DNA of 64,000 bases from contig NC_063257.1 in assembly GCF_019578655.1 (NCBI RefSeq), forward strand, positions 310,001 through 374,000, given 5' to 3'. How positions within the stretch are numbered: position 1 is the stretch's first letter; each line of letters begins with the position of its first letter. Made by a program: the position numbers and the translations under genes. Below the pieces are notes generated by a model, which worked only from the letters and a program-made list of their open reading frames with translations, was not told where the DNA came from and did not search any database. This document shows, piece after piece, positions 10,617-18,379 of this stretch. This DNA comes from Ricinus communis (lineage: Eukaryota > Streptophyta > Magnoliopsida > Malpighiales > Euphorbiaceae).

Positions 10617-12105
10617 CTCTGAATTATCTGAAGAGGATTCTGAATCATACGGACTGATGAGAGATTGCTCTGGAAATTTGTCTTTAGAGGCTAGAGGATG
10701 AGAGGTTTTCTTTTGCTGGGTTTCTGAGTGTTTTGGGTAAAGGTGAGAGAATGTAGCAAAGGGTTGATAAAGGACTTCTTGTGGTTGTTCTGGTTGTGAA
10801 AGAAAAGGGAAAGAAGAAAAGTACGAAGGAGCAATAGCCGAAGAGGTTGAAGCTGCTGATATGAAAGTTAGAATCGCAGCAGACTGGTTTTTCCGGAGAT
10901 CATTTTCAATTTGATCTATCTGCTTCTTCAGCCGGGAAATTGCTTTTGCAGAAAAGAGGGGGTGATCGGCTGAGGTATCCGGAGTTCTTCGTCCAAAGCT
11001 TGATACTTTGCTGTCAGGGATGAGTACAGTTGTAGGACTTCTTGTGAAAAAGTATCTAGCTTGTGATCTATGTTTTGAACCAAGTGTAGTGCTTGATCCA
11101 ATTTTCCATCTATCTTCTTCAAATAAGTGTTTTGGACAATAGAATTAGATGTTTGCCAGTTGAGTACTTCTTCAGGGGGTGTCAGCGGCTCTAAGTTTCC
11201 AGAGGGTGAAATCCGTGTAGGAAGGATTTCAGATCTTTTGTTCTCTGTTTTTCCCAAGGGAGGGAAATTCTCTGGTTGTAACATGAAACATTCTTGAACC
11301 AAGGGTTGTACCGCTGATACAGTTGACAGAGATGAAGTAGGTCCAAAAGTTCGTGGCGTTGTTATACCTGGCCCAACGTTTTGTACCTCATGTACTAAAT
11401 CGACGGCACCGGGTTTCCGTACCTATAAACCTTTGGATCCGACCAATCTCCGCTCGCGAAGTCGTAAAAGGGGTTTGCCATATTCAATGTCGAGTTGTGC
11501 CATAATTTCCTTGAACTCATCATAAGAAACGTCAATAACTGTTTTTCCTTCTTTGGCAAGAAACTCAATTGCCTCATCGAACATTGGCAGTAGATTTTTA
11601 TTCTTTCTCTGGGAACCATCTGGATCCCGATCATCTGGCTTATGATGGATCTCTGAACAAGAAGTATCCAGAGACATCTTCTTTGGATTCTTCAGTTGAT
11701 GCTGAAACAGGGTTCAAAGTATAATCCATATCATCATGACATAGGCATTCGGCTTGCACATTTCGGGGCTACATCCCGCATAAAGTGTCCTCCGACCAGG
11801 CAGCATAGATCCGGTTGCCGGATGCTTGAAAGGAGTGAATAGGGATCTTCTCCCTAGGCCGTGATACAGGTTGTATCATTGATGCTTGAAAAATTGATGG
11901 TGCTGAGGAAGATTCCTCAGTTCTTGTAAAGATCGTCTTAACAGTCCCATCCTTTTGCTGAATAAAGAGGGGATCTGTGGCTTGTACTGGTTTTGATTGA
12001 GATGCCTGGAGCTTCTCATAATTTGTTACCCACTCAATAGGAATTAGTTTTGTAGATCTTCCCTTTCAAGCCGAGGAGCTTGAACTATTGTAGGGTTTGA
12101 CCGAA
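10617..12105 (-). pseudogene. broken middle of caulimovirid polyprotein between movement protein and capsid
   Basis: Reading on from the movement protein stop, coding-like sequence continues but jumps frame several times and meets stops. Two better-preserved pieces are 11677-11395 and 11302-10928. The second is rich in Leu/Gln heptad-like spacing (around LDQALHLVQNIDHKL), consistent with the coiled-coil region that lies between movement and capsid domains in several caulimovirids. No catalytic motif is expected here. Confidence 0.7.
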
Positions 12106-12831
12106 TCACCATGATGTACAAAGCATCCGATGAGGGCTTGAAAGCCCTGGGATCTGCAAGTTAAGTGCATGATCCTGCAATCGATAAACGATCTGATGGT
12201 GAAGAGTCGCTGAGAGAGCATTTTCAATTTGACTAGCTCCCGTGATTTGGACTTGTACTTTCAAGGCAGTGGATAGATAGGGATCACTCAGAGAGAGGTT
12301 AAAATTTGGGAAGAAAGTCAAAACAACACTACCAGTATTGAGTGTTGTGACTATTGTCCCAATCACTGCATGCTCGTACTTGAGATAACGGGTGTCCAGA
12401 AGCGACATACGTGCTGTAACAGGCAATCCCATCCTTCCATGATAGGAAAGGACAAGTCTCACAGCTCCAAGATAGAGATGAGAATAGCCTTGTTTCCGCC
12501 ATTGTTCTATGAAAGAGGTGGGAATTTCTAAAGTAACATACTGCTCTTGAGAAGTAGCAGTAAGTGAACACTGAGAAAGTGAGGAAGATTGAACATATTC
12601 TTTTATGGTGAGGGGTTTTTTGTGGATAATTTGGTTAAAGGTTTTTCTGACAAAGTTCTGTTTCTTGAATATGTTGTAAGGGTTGATGATAGGTACCAAA
12701 GTATCTTCTATCTGTACGTTATCAGGGATATGGGAGATCTCAACAAGATGGTCTATCTTGTTAGATATGGTTTTCTTACAAGAGGGAGATAATTGAAGAG
12801 TAGAAGTATGCGAGGTAATTTCTATAGACAT
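12106..12831 (-). CDS. caulimovirid movement protein (30K-like), 241 aa open frame
   Basis: The longest uninterrupted viral frame of the minus fragment. It starts at ATG 12831, 33 bases downstream of the primer binding site, and ends at TGA 12106. A central block (HLYLGAVRLVLSYHGRMGLP ... ARMSLLDTRY, then SDPYLSTALKVQVQITGA) has the pattern of the 30K superfamily of cell-to-cell movement proteins. Position right after the PBS is where caulimovirids encode this protein. Whether the TGA is the natural end of a separate ORF or a lesion in a larger polyprotein cannot be decided, because coding-like sequence continues in other frames downstream. Confidence 0.75.
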   Translation of the reverse strand: MSIEITSHTSTLQLSPSCKKTISNKIDHLVEISHIPDNVQIEDTLVPIINPYNIFKKQNFVRKTFNQIIHKKPLTIKEYVQSSSLSQCSLTATSQEQYVTLEIPTSFIEQWRKQGYSHLYLGAVRLVLSYHGRMGLPVTARMSLLDTRYLKYEHAVIGTIVTTLNTGSVVLTFFPNFNLSLSDPYLSTALKVQVQITGASQIENALSATLHHQIVYRLQDHALNLQIPGLSSPHRMLCTSW

Positions 12832-12863
12832 GATGTTTAGGGTTTCTCTTCTTCTATCACCAA

Positions 12864-12876
12864 GGCTCTGATACCA
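12864..12876 (-). other. tRNA-Met primer binding site of pararetrovirus
   Basis: The minus strand reads TGGTATCAGAGCC, complementary to the 3' end of plant initiator tRNA-Met. It lies between leader and movement protein. It is the minus-strand DNA primer site and supports a reverse-transcribing virus. The plus-fragment leader is truncated just before this site. Confidence 0.9.
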
Positions 12877-13473
12877 ATTGAAGCCGAGAGCTGTTCATGG
12901 CATAATCCTCATGCTGTAAACTCAAAGCATGGACAGATCCTCAAGTTAAGACACAAGCGGCCTCTTGCCATGGGGGTCTTTCTACTCTTTTGGATCTTTA
13001 AATTAGTTGAGTTAGCTCTTTTGGATTACACCAGAAACAGATCGTAGCAACTATTAGAACATTGCCATTGGATCAAGAGAAGAGAAAGAAGGAAGTTAGA
13101 AAGCCATAAGAGAGTATAGAAGAGAGGGAAGTTTTCTTAGAGAAACTTGCTTGAATTTTATTACCAAAGACTTCTCCTGGAGAGTCGTTAGAAACATACA
13201 AAAGTTAGTGGATATCCCACTAATACTATCAAACAAAAGTTAGTGGATATTCTACTAAGACTAAAAATACACCATAACTATAGCGTGGATATCCCACTAA
13301 TACTAACAAACAAAAGTTAGTGGATATTCCACTAAGGCTAATAATACACCACGACTATAGCGACCTATGGCGGCCCACCACTATCAATAATACACTCCAC
13401 TTACTGAGTGGATAATAATTCATAATAAAGACAAACACAATAATATAGAAGAGTGGCCGACAGTTGCATGTGA
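12877..13473 (-). promoter_or_regulatory. caulimovirid intergenic/leader region, minus copy, TATA deleted
   Basis: Inverted duplicate of 9417-10014 plus about 7 bp that lead into the primer binding site. It has the same TTAGTGGATATCCCACT-type repeats and the same AATAAA. The 10 bases carrying the TATA box are missing at about 13177/13178 (CTTCTCC joins directly to TGGAGAG). The promoter core of this copy is therefore destroyed while the flanks are almost unchanged. Confidence 0.8.
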
Positions 13474-14054
13474 TCAGAAGACGTCATCATATGAGTCATC
13501 ATCCATTGGCTGGGAGTCTTGCATGAGAGCTTCTTGCTGTGCTCTGGTTAAGGTAGGGTCATCCAGTGGAGTTGGAAGATCAGGAGAACAGAAATGTTCA
13601 ATAGATTGTCCAGTTGATTGATGTCCATTGAAAGTGCAGACTAATGGTGTAGAGACATTAGCTGTCCTTAATTCATCCCTGTATTGCAGGGCCCGCTTTA
13701 GTTCTTCTGTGATTGCTGGAGGAGCAAGATGTAAAGGTCTATCAAGTGTTCTCCAATAGTGACAGATATTTTGAGTTGCATATGTGTCTTCTGATAGTCG
13801 GAGATAAGGCCTGTGCAATATGAAAATGGCATGGTATTCCGAAGCTCTGGAATTATTGTCTGAGAATAACTGGTTCTCATGAATAAGTTTAAGGAGATCT
13901 CATGTCCAATGATATGGAGTTTTAAACCAGGTAAGGAATCTCCATGGATATGACCCCGAGTTTGCTTCATTGTTGAAGAAGTGTAAGAGATTCATAATGG
14001 ACACTTCTATAGCATGATGACAGATTGTAGATAGGCACCATAGAAACCATAACT
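13474..14054 (-). pseudogene. caulimovirid polyprotein C-terminal fragment (minus copy)
   Basis: Near-identical inverted copy of about 8836-9416, ending with the same acidic DDDSYDDVF at TGA 13474. The frame is interrupted by a TGA at 13902-13900, where the plus copy has a Gly codon. The fragment begins at 14054 without upstream RNase H sequence, so it is the 3' end of a viral genome unit that precedes the promoter, as in a head-to-tail concatemer or circular form. Confidence 0.85.
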
Positions 14055-14949
14055 AATAATAATTTTAAATTTATTTTATTATAATTTTAAAAAATAAAAA
14101 TCTCATGTGTAAAAAATGAATACACATGTCAAAATAAAAATTAATAATTTTAATATAATATTAATTTTTATAAATTTATTTTATTATAATCTAAAAAAAT
14201 TTAAAAGCGTGGTGTATAATAATTCAAAAGAACAATAAGTAAAGAAAAAGAATAAAAATCCCCATATTGTATAATTTGGAAAGAAATGAAAAATAATTTA
14301 CAAAATTTCACATAAAATCGGACGTGTTTTACTATTCCCTACATATGTTGATGGAATTTGGTTCGTATAGAATGATGGACCGGAGTCCATGTTATAACAA
14401 TTGTGTATTAACTAGTAAAGTTTTTTTTTTTTTCTAATTCCAATTATTAAGCTTCTTAAATAAAAAAGAACATTTCTAATTCAAACAAAAAATACAAAGA
14501 TAAAAGAATGTAAAAGAAGAAAAGAAATACATTTCTACTATGGACAGGCATAAAAACTTATTACCTTTGATTATGTTTAAATGAAGACAGCTGACAAGAA
14601 GAGTGAGACAACTTCATAGTTATGACATTAAATTGGGTGGGACCAGATTTGTTAATATTAGTCTCCGTGGGACAAAGTAAAAAAGAGAGGACAGGATGCG
14701 AAGTTTCTTCTCTTATCCCGTGGCCATATTTTGTACCCCATACATATTTCCTGGTTTTGGAAGATACAAATAAGCAAACATTCAATCAAATATTTCATGG
14801 CATCATCTCTACCTCAAATCCTTCCAAATGTTATATCCCCTTATCCTCTCATTCATCTGCAACAACAGAAAAGAAGAACAAAAAGAACGAAAACACTCTG
14901 TTGCACCATTTTCCCCTGCAACATCTCTCCTTTTTTCCTCTTCTAAGTT
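14055..14949. other. AT-rich viral flank and PMI1 upstream region
   Basis: 14055-14300 is AT-rich, with a partly repeated AAATTTATTTTATTATAAT word near 14073 and 14174. From about 14560 the sequence becomes less AT-rich and is the likely promoter/5' UTR of the PMI1-like gene, with pyrimidine-rich leader just before the ATG. No separate gene seen. Confidence 0.6.
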
Positions 14950-17547
14950 ATGGCAGCAGCGGAGTACTCAAACAGGAGGAATTCCAATACTCAGCTTCTG
15001 GAAGAACTTGAAGCACTCAGCCAATCTCTATACCAAACTCACACTACAACCACCAACAGAAGAACAGCTTCCCTTGCACTTCCTCGAACTTCAGTTCCTT
15101 CCCTCGCTTCTGTCGATGAGATTAGCACTTCCAAACCCGATGAAAAATCTACTTCCAGACCCCGTTCCAGGCGCATGTCCTTGTCTCCATGGCGTTCTAG
15201 GCCAAAACCTGATGATAACGAACCAAAAAATCGAGCCGGGCCATCTAATCAACCTGACACTAAGAAACTGGATGAAACAACAGCATCAATGGAGAAAAAA
15301 GGAATTTGGAACTGGAAACCACTCCGTGCTCTTTCTCATATTGGGATGCAGAAACTCAGCTGTTTGTTCTCTGTCGAAGTGGTTGCTGTCCAGGGTCTTC
15401 CAGCTTCAATGAATGGGCTCCGCCTTTCTATTTGTATTAGGAAGAAGGAAACTAAAGACGGTGCAGTTCACACCATGCCTTCAAGAGTTTCACAGGGAAC
15501 TGCTGATTTTGAAGAAACCTTGTTTGTCAAGTGTCATGTTTACTGCACTCCAGGCGATGGAAGGCAATTGAAATTTGAGCCACGTCCCTTTTGGATTTAT
15601 GTGTTTGCGGTTGATGCTGAAGAGCTAGATTTTGGTAGAGGTTTTATGGATTTAAGTCACCTGATAAAAGAGTCTATGGAGAAGAATCAGGAAGGTACCC
15701 GAATTCGGCAGTGGGACACTAGTTTCAACCTCTCTGGAAAGGCAAAAGGTGGAGAACTTGTTCTGAAGTTGGGATTTCAGATTATGGAGAAGGATGGAGG
15801 GATTGATATTTACAGCCAAGGTGATGGATTCAAGTCAAGTAAATTAAGAAACTTAACTTCTTCCTTTGGTCGTAAACAGTCTAAAATGTCATTCAGTGTC
15901 CCCAGTCCAAGAATGTCGAGTCGAACCGAGGCTTGGACTCCTTCTCAGTCAAAAGCAGCTATAGATCTTCAAGGAATGGATGACTTGAATCTTGATGAGC
16001 CAGCCCCAGTTCCTTCGACCCCTCCCCCAGTCCAGAAATCAGAAGAACCAGAATCAAAGATTGAAGAACTTGAACTCCCGGACTTTGATGTTGTAGATAA
16101 AGGAGTTGAGATTCAGCAGAAAGAAGAAAGTAGGGATAGAGAGTCTGAAGAAAATGTTGAAGCAAAATCAGCATCAAGTGAGGTTGTTAAGGAGATGGTG
16201 CATGATCAGATACATCTTACCAGATTAACCGAGCTTGATTCTATTGCTCAGCAGATAAAAGCTCTTGAATCTATGATGGTAGAAGAAAAAATACTCAAAA
16301 CAGATGATGAAACTGAGTCGCAAAGACTAGATGCTGATGAAGAGACAGTAACAAAAGAATTTCTTCAGATGCTTGAGGATGAAGAGATTGACACATACAG
16401 ATTCAATCAACCTGTGTTTCCCTCTCTGCAACTTGGGGGAGCTGATGAATCTGTGGAGGCTGAATCCAAGGTTTATGTCTCTGATCTTGGCAAGGGTTTA
16501 GGTTGTGTAGTGCAAACAAGAAACAGAGGCTACTTGGCAGCCATGAATCCTCTGAACACTGTTGTTTCTAGGAAAGAAACTCCAAAGTTAGCCATGCAGA
16601 TATCAAAACCAATTGTTATACCACACAAATCCATGAGTGGATTTGAATTATTCCAGAAAATGGCAGCCATTGGTTTCGAGGAACTCAGCTCTCAAATCTT
16701 ATCATTGATGCCTATGGAAGAATTGATAGGAAAAACTGCGGAGCAGATAGCTTTTGAAGGCATTGCTTCTGCAATCGTCCAAGGAAGAAACAAAGAAGGC
16801 GCTAGCTCAAGTGCTGCCCGTACCATTGCTTCAGTAAAAACCATGGCAACTGCGATGAATACAGGCAGAAAAGAGAGGGTTACAACAGGAATTTGGAATG
16901 TTGATGAAAATCAATTAACAGCAGATGAAATTTTGGCATTTTCACTGCAGAATATTGAGGCAATGTCAGTTGAGGCTTTGAAAATTCAGGCGGATATGGC
17001 AGAAGAAGATGCACCATTTGATGTTTCTCCACTCACTGAAAAGACAAGAACAAGCAGTGAGAAAGAACAAAATCAGCCTCTGGCTTCAGCCATTCCTCTA
17101 GAGGACTGGATAAAAAATTACAGCTCATCAAGCTCCAATAGTGAATCAGGGGAACCAGCAACAATCACAGTAGCGGTGGTTGTCCAGCTAAGGGATCCCT
17201 TGAGGCGATATGAGGCAGTTGGAGGCCTAGTTGTAGCACTTATTCATGCAACAGGTGTTGACATCCAAGAACACAAGTATGATGAGGAAAAGAAATTCAA
17301 AGTGACAAGTTTACATGTCGGAGGTTTGAAGCTAAGGATAGGAGGAAAAAGGAATCTGTGGGACACAGAGAGGCACAGGCTGACTGCAATGCAATGGCTG
17401 GTGGCATATGGACTGGGAAAGGGAGGGAAAAGGGGTAAAAATGTGTTGGCAAAGGGGCAAGATCTGTTATGGAGCATTTCCTCAAGAATTATGGCTGACA
17501 TGTGGCTCAAACCAATGAGAAATCCAGATGTAAAGTTTACAAAGTAG
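14950..17547 (+). CDS. PMI1: PLASTID MOVEMENT IMPAIRED 1-like protein (NT-C2 domain), 865 aa
   Basis: Single uninterrupted exon, ATG 14950 to TAG 17547. The N-terminus has a coiled-coil-like LLEELEALSQSLYQ, then a basic Ser/Pro-rich segment (RRMSLSPWRSRPK). An EEIG1/EHBP1-type N-terminal C2 domain spans about residues 135-285 (SCLFSVEVVAVQGLP; DFEETLFVKCHVY; FWIYVFAVDAEELDFGRGFMDL). An acidic middle follows, then a conserved C-terminal region (GFELFQKMAAIGFEELSSQI; GIWNVDENQLTADEILAFSL; VAVVVQLRDPLRRYEAVGG). This is the architecture and length (about 840-870 aa) of PMI1, a plasma-membrane/cytosolic protein needed for blue-light chloroplast and nuclear positioning through chloroplast actin and ABA signalling. 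Lack of introns matches what I recall for the family. A close PMI1-related paralog is the main alternative. Confidence 0.9.
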   Translation: MAAAEYSNRRNSNTQLLEELEALSQSLYQTHTTTTNRRTASLALPRTSVPSLASVDEISTSKPDEKSTSRPRSRRMSLSPWRSRPKPDDNEPKNRAGPSNQPDTKKLDETTASMEKKGIWNWKPLRALSHIGMQKLSCLFSVEVVAVQGLPASMNGLRLSICIRKKETKDGAVHTMPSRVSQGTADFEETLFVKCHVYCTPGDGRQLKFEPRPFWIYVFAVDAEELDFGRGFMDLSHLIKESMEKNQEGTRIRQWDTSFNLSGKAKGGELVLKLGFQIMEKDGGIDIYSQGDGFKSSKLRNLTSSFGRKQSKMSFSVPSPRMSSRTEAWTPSQSKAAIDLQGMDDLNLDEPAPVPSTPPPVQKSEEPESKIEELELPDFDVVDKGVEIQQKEESRDRESEENVEAKSASSEVVKEMVHDQIHLTRLTELDSIAQQIKALESMMVEEKILKTDDETESQRLDADEETVTKEFLQMLEDEEIDTYRFNQPVFPSLQLGGADESVEAESKVYVSDLGKGLGCVVQTRNRGYLAAMNPLNTVVSRKETPKLAMQISKPIVIPHKSMSGFELFQKMAAIGFEELSSQILSLMPMEELIGKTAEQIAFEGIASAIVQGRNKEGASSSAARTIASVKTMATAMNTGRKERVTTGIWNVDENQLTADEILAFSLQNIEAMSVEALKIQADMAEEDAPFDVSPLTEKTRTSSEKEQNQPLASAIPLEDWIKNYSSSSSNSESGEPATITVAVVVQLRDPLRRYEAVGGLVVALIHATGVDIQEHKYDEEKKFKVTSLHVGGLKLRIGGKRNLWDTERHRLTAMQWLVAYGLGKGGKRGKNVLAKGQDLLWSISSRIMADMWLKPMRNPDVKFTK

Positions 17548-18379
17548 ACAGAGTTCTCGAGTAACTTATGCACAATACTCCTGCGGACAGCAACAAAGTT
17601 AAAAAGACTGGAGCTAGAGCATACGGCACTAGTAAGGAAGCTTTTTGTTGGATGCAAATAATCAGCTAACCATTTTGTTAAGATTCTAAAATGAACAAGT
17701 TATCCATATATGAGATTTCTTGCAGTTGTATGTTAAATCTGTTCATAATGGAAAATAAAGTTTTTTGATTCCAATACTTAGAAGGAAATTCAACAACCAC
17801 TGGGACGTGGCATCAAATCTTTATACATCATCCAACTATTAACTGCACAAGGAAAAAGATAGAAGGGAACCAATGAATAACTAATCGATCCTAGTTCCAT
17901 GCTCTACGTACACTAACAATAAGAGCAAGATCCTTTCTAAAGATTATGAAGTGCATATCCACATATGAGTATAAGTTTATTGATATTAACCAAGGGAGCC
18001 AACTTAGTAACCAAGTGACAACCATAGCAAACTCTCTCAAAGGTTCTTCATAGTAAGGGAATGAATGTTAGTCAATCCAAGAAAGCTTGTCTATGACTCT
18101 GCAAAAATAACTGCACTAAAAAATGTTACAATCTTAAAGAATGTTAACTGAACTCCTAGCATCATTGGGGCTCTTTGTGCCAGCCAATTCCAATTCAGAT
18201 TCAGAATACACCCTTCCATCTCCTTCCTGCAGAGTTTGGTGCATTTTTCCCCATAATTTAACAACAGTGGAACTGTCTCTTGTAAGCTTCAGAACCTCCA
18301 TTATGATTCCAACTTGAACTTACCTTTAGAGCTCCTCAGGCTCTAGCTCCACATTGTTCACTCTTCCATTTTAGCCGGT
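17548..18379. other. convergent 3' region between PMI1 and PPR genes
   Basis: Mostly AT-rich 3' UTR-like sequence. It holds a 55-codon open frame on the minus strand (18134-18301), listed separately. Nothing else recognised. Confidence 0.5.
18134..18301 (-). CDS. possible small ORF, 55 aa, downstream of PPR gene
   Basis: ATG 18301 (context ATCATAATGGAGG) to TAA 18134 encodes 55 residues beginning MEVLKLTRDSSTVVKLWGKM and containing GDGRVYSESELELAG. Composition is coding-like and unlike random AT-rich UTR. It lies about 80 bp 3' of the PPR stop on the same strand, after a donor-like AAAGGTAAGT. It could be an exon of an unrecognised small gene, a decayed gene fragment, or chance. I do not recognise a family. 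Confidence 0.3.
   Translation of the reverse strand: MEVLKLTRDSSTVVKLWGKMHQTLQEGDGRVYSESELELAGTKSPNDARSSVNIL

Larger units (their letters stand above)
5739..14054. mobile_element. endogenous pararetrovirus (Caulimoviridae), two inverted fragments
   Basis: Two viral fragments in opposite orientation. The plus fragment (5739 to about 10014) runs from the middle of the capsid domain through nucleocapsid zinc knuckle, protease, reverse transcriptase, RNase H and a C-terminal extension into the intergenic/leader region. The minus fragment (14054 down to about 10014) runs from the end of the polyprotein through the intergenic region, tRNA-Met primer binding site, movement protein and capsid N-terminus. 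Two shared segments form inverted repeats: 5739-6042 with 10015-10322, and about 8836-10014 with about 12884-14054. No integrase domain, no LTR-delimited element and no target duplication are seen, which argues for a pararetrovirus rather than an LTR retrotransposon. The genus is undecided; gene order MP-CP-PR-RT-RH fits petuvirus-like members. Flanks are AT-rich. All copies carry lesions. Confidence 0.9.

Noticed and set aside
12589..12792. Plus-strand 67-aa frame inside the movement protein region
   Set aside because: Antisense shadow of the movement protein frame.
13698..13970. 90-aa minus-strand frame in the viral C-terminal fragment
   Set aside because: It is the +1 shadow of the conserved frame, mirrored by the shadow at 9010-9192 in the plus copy.
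5739..14054. LTR retrotransposon (Gypsy) with the duplicated 1.2 kb as LTRs
   Set aside because: The duplicates are inverted and include the polyprotein C-terminus, no integrase is present, and a 30K-like movement protein follows the primer site. This fits a caulimovirid.
14622..15011. Frames overlapping the PMI1 start
   Set aside because: Out-of-frame shadows across the 5' UTR and first codons of PMI1.
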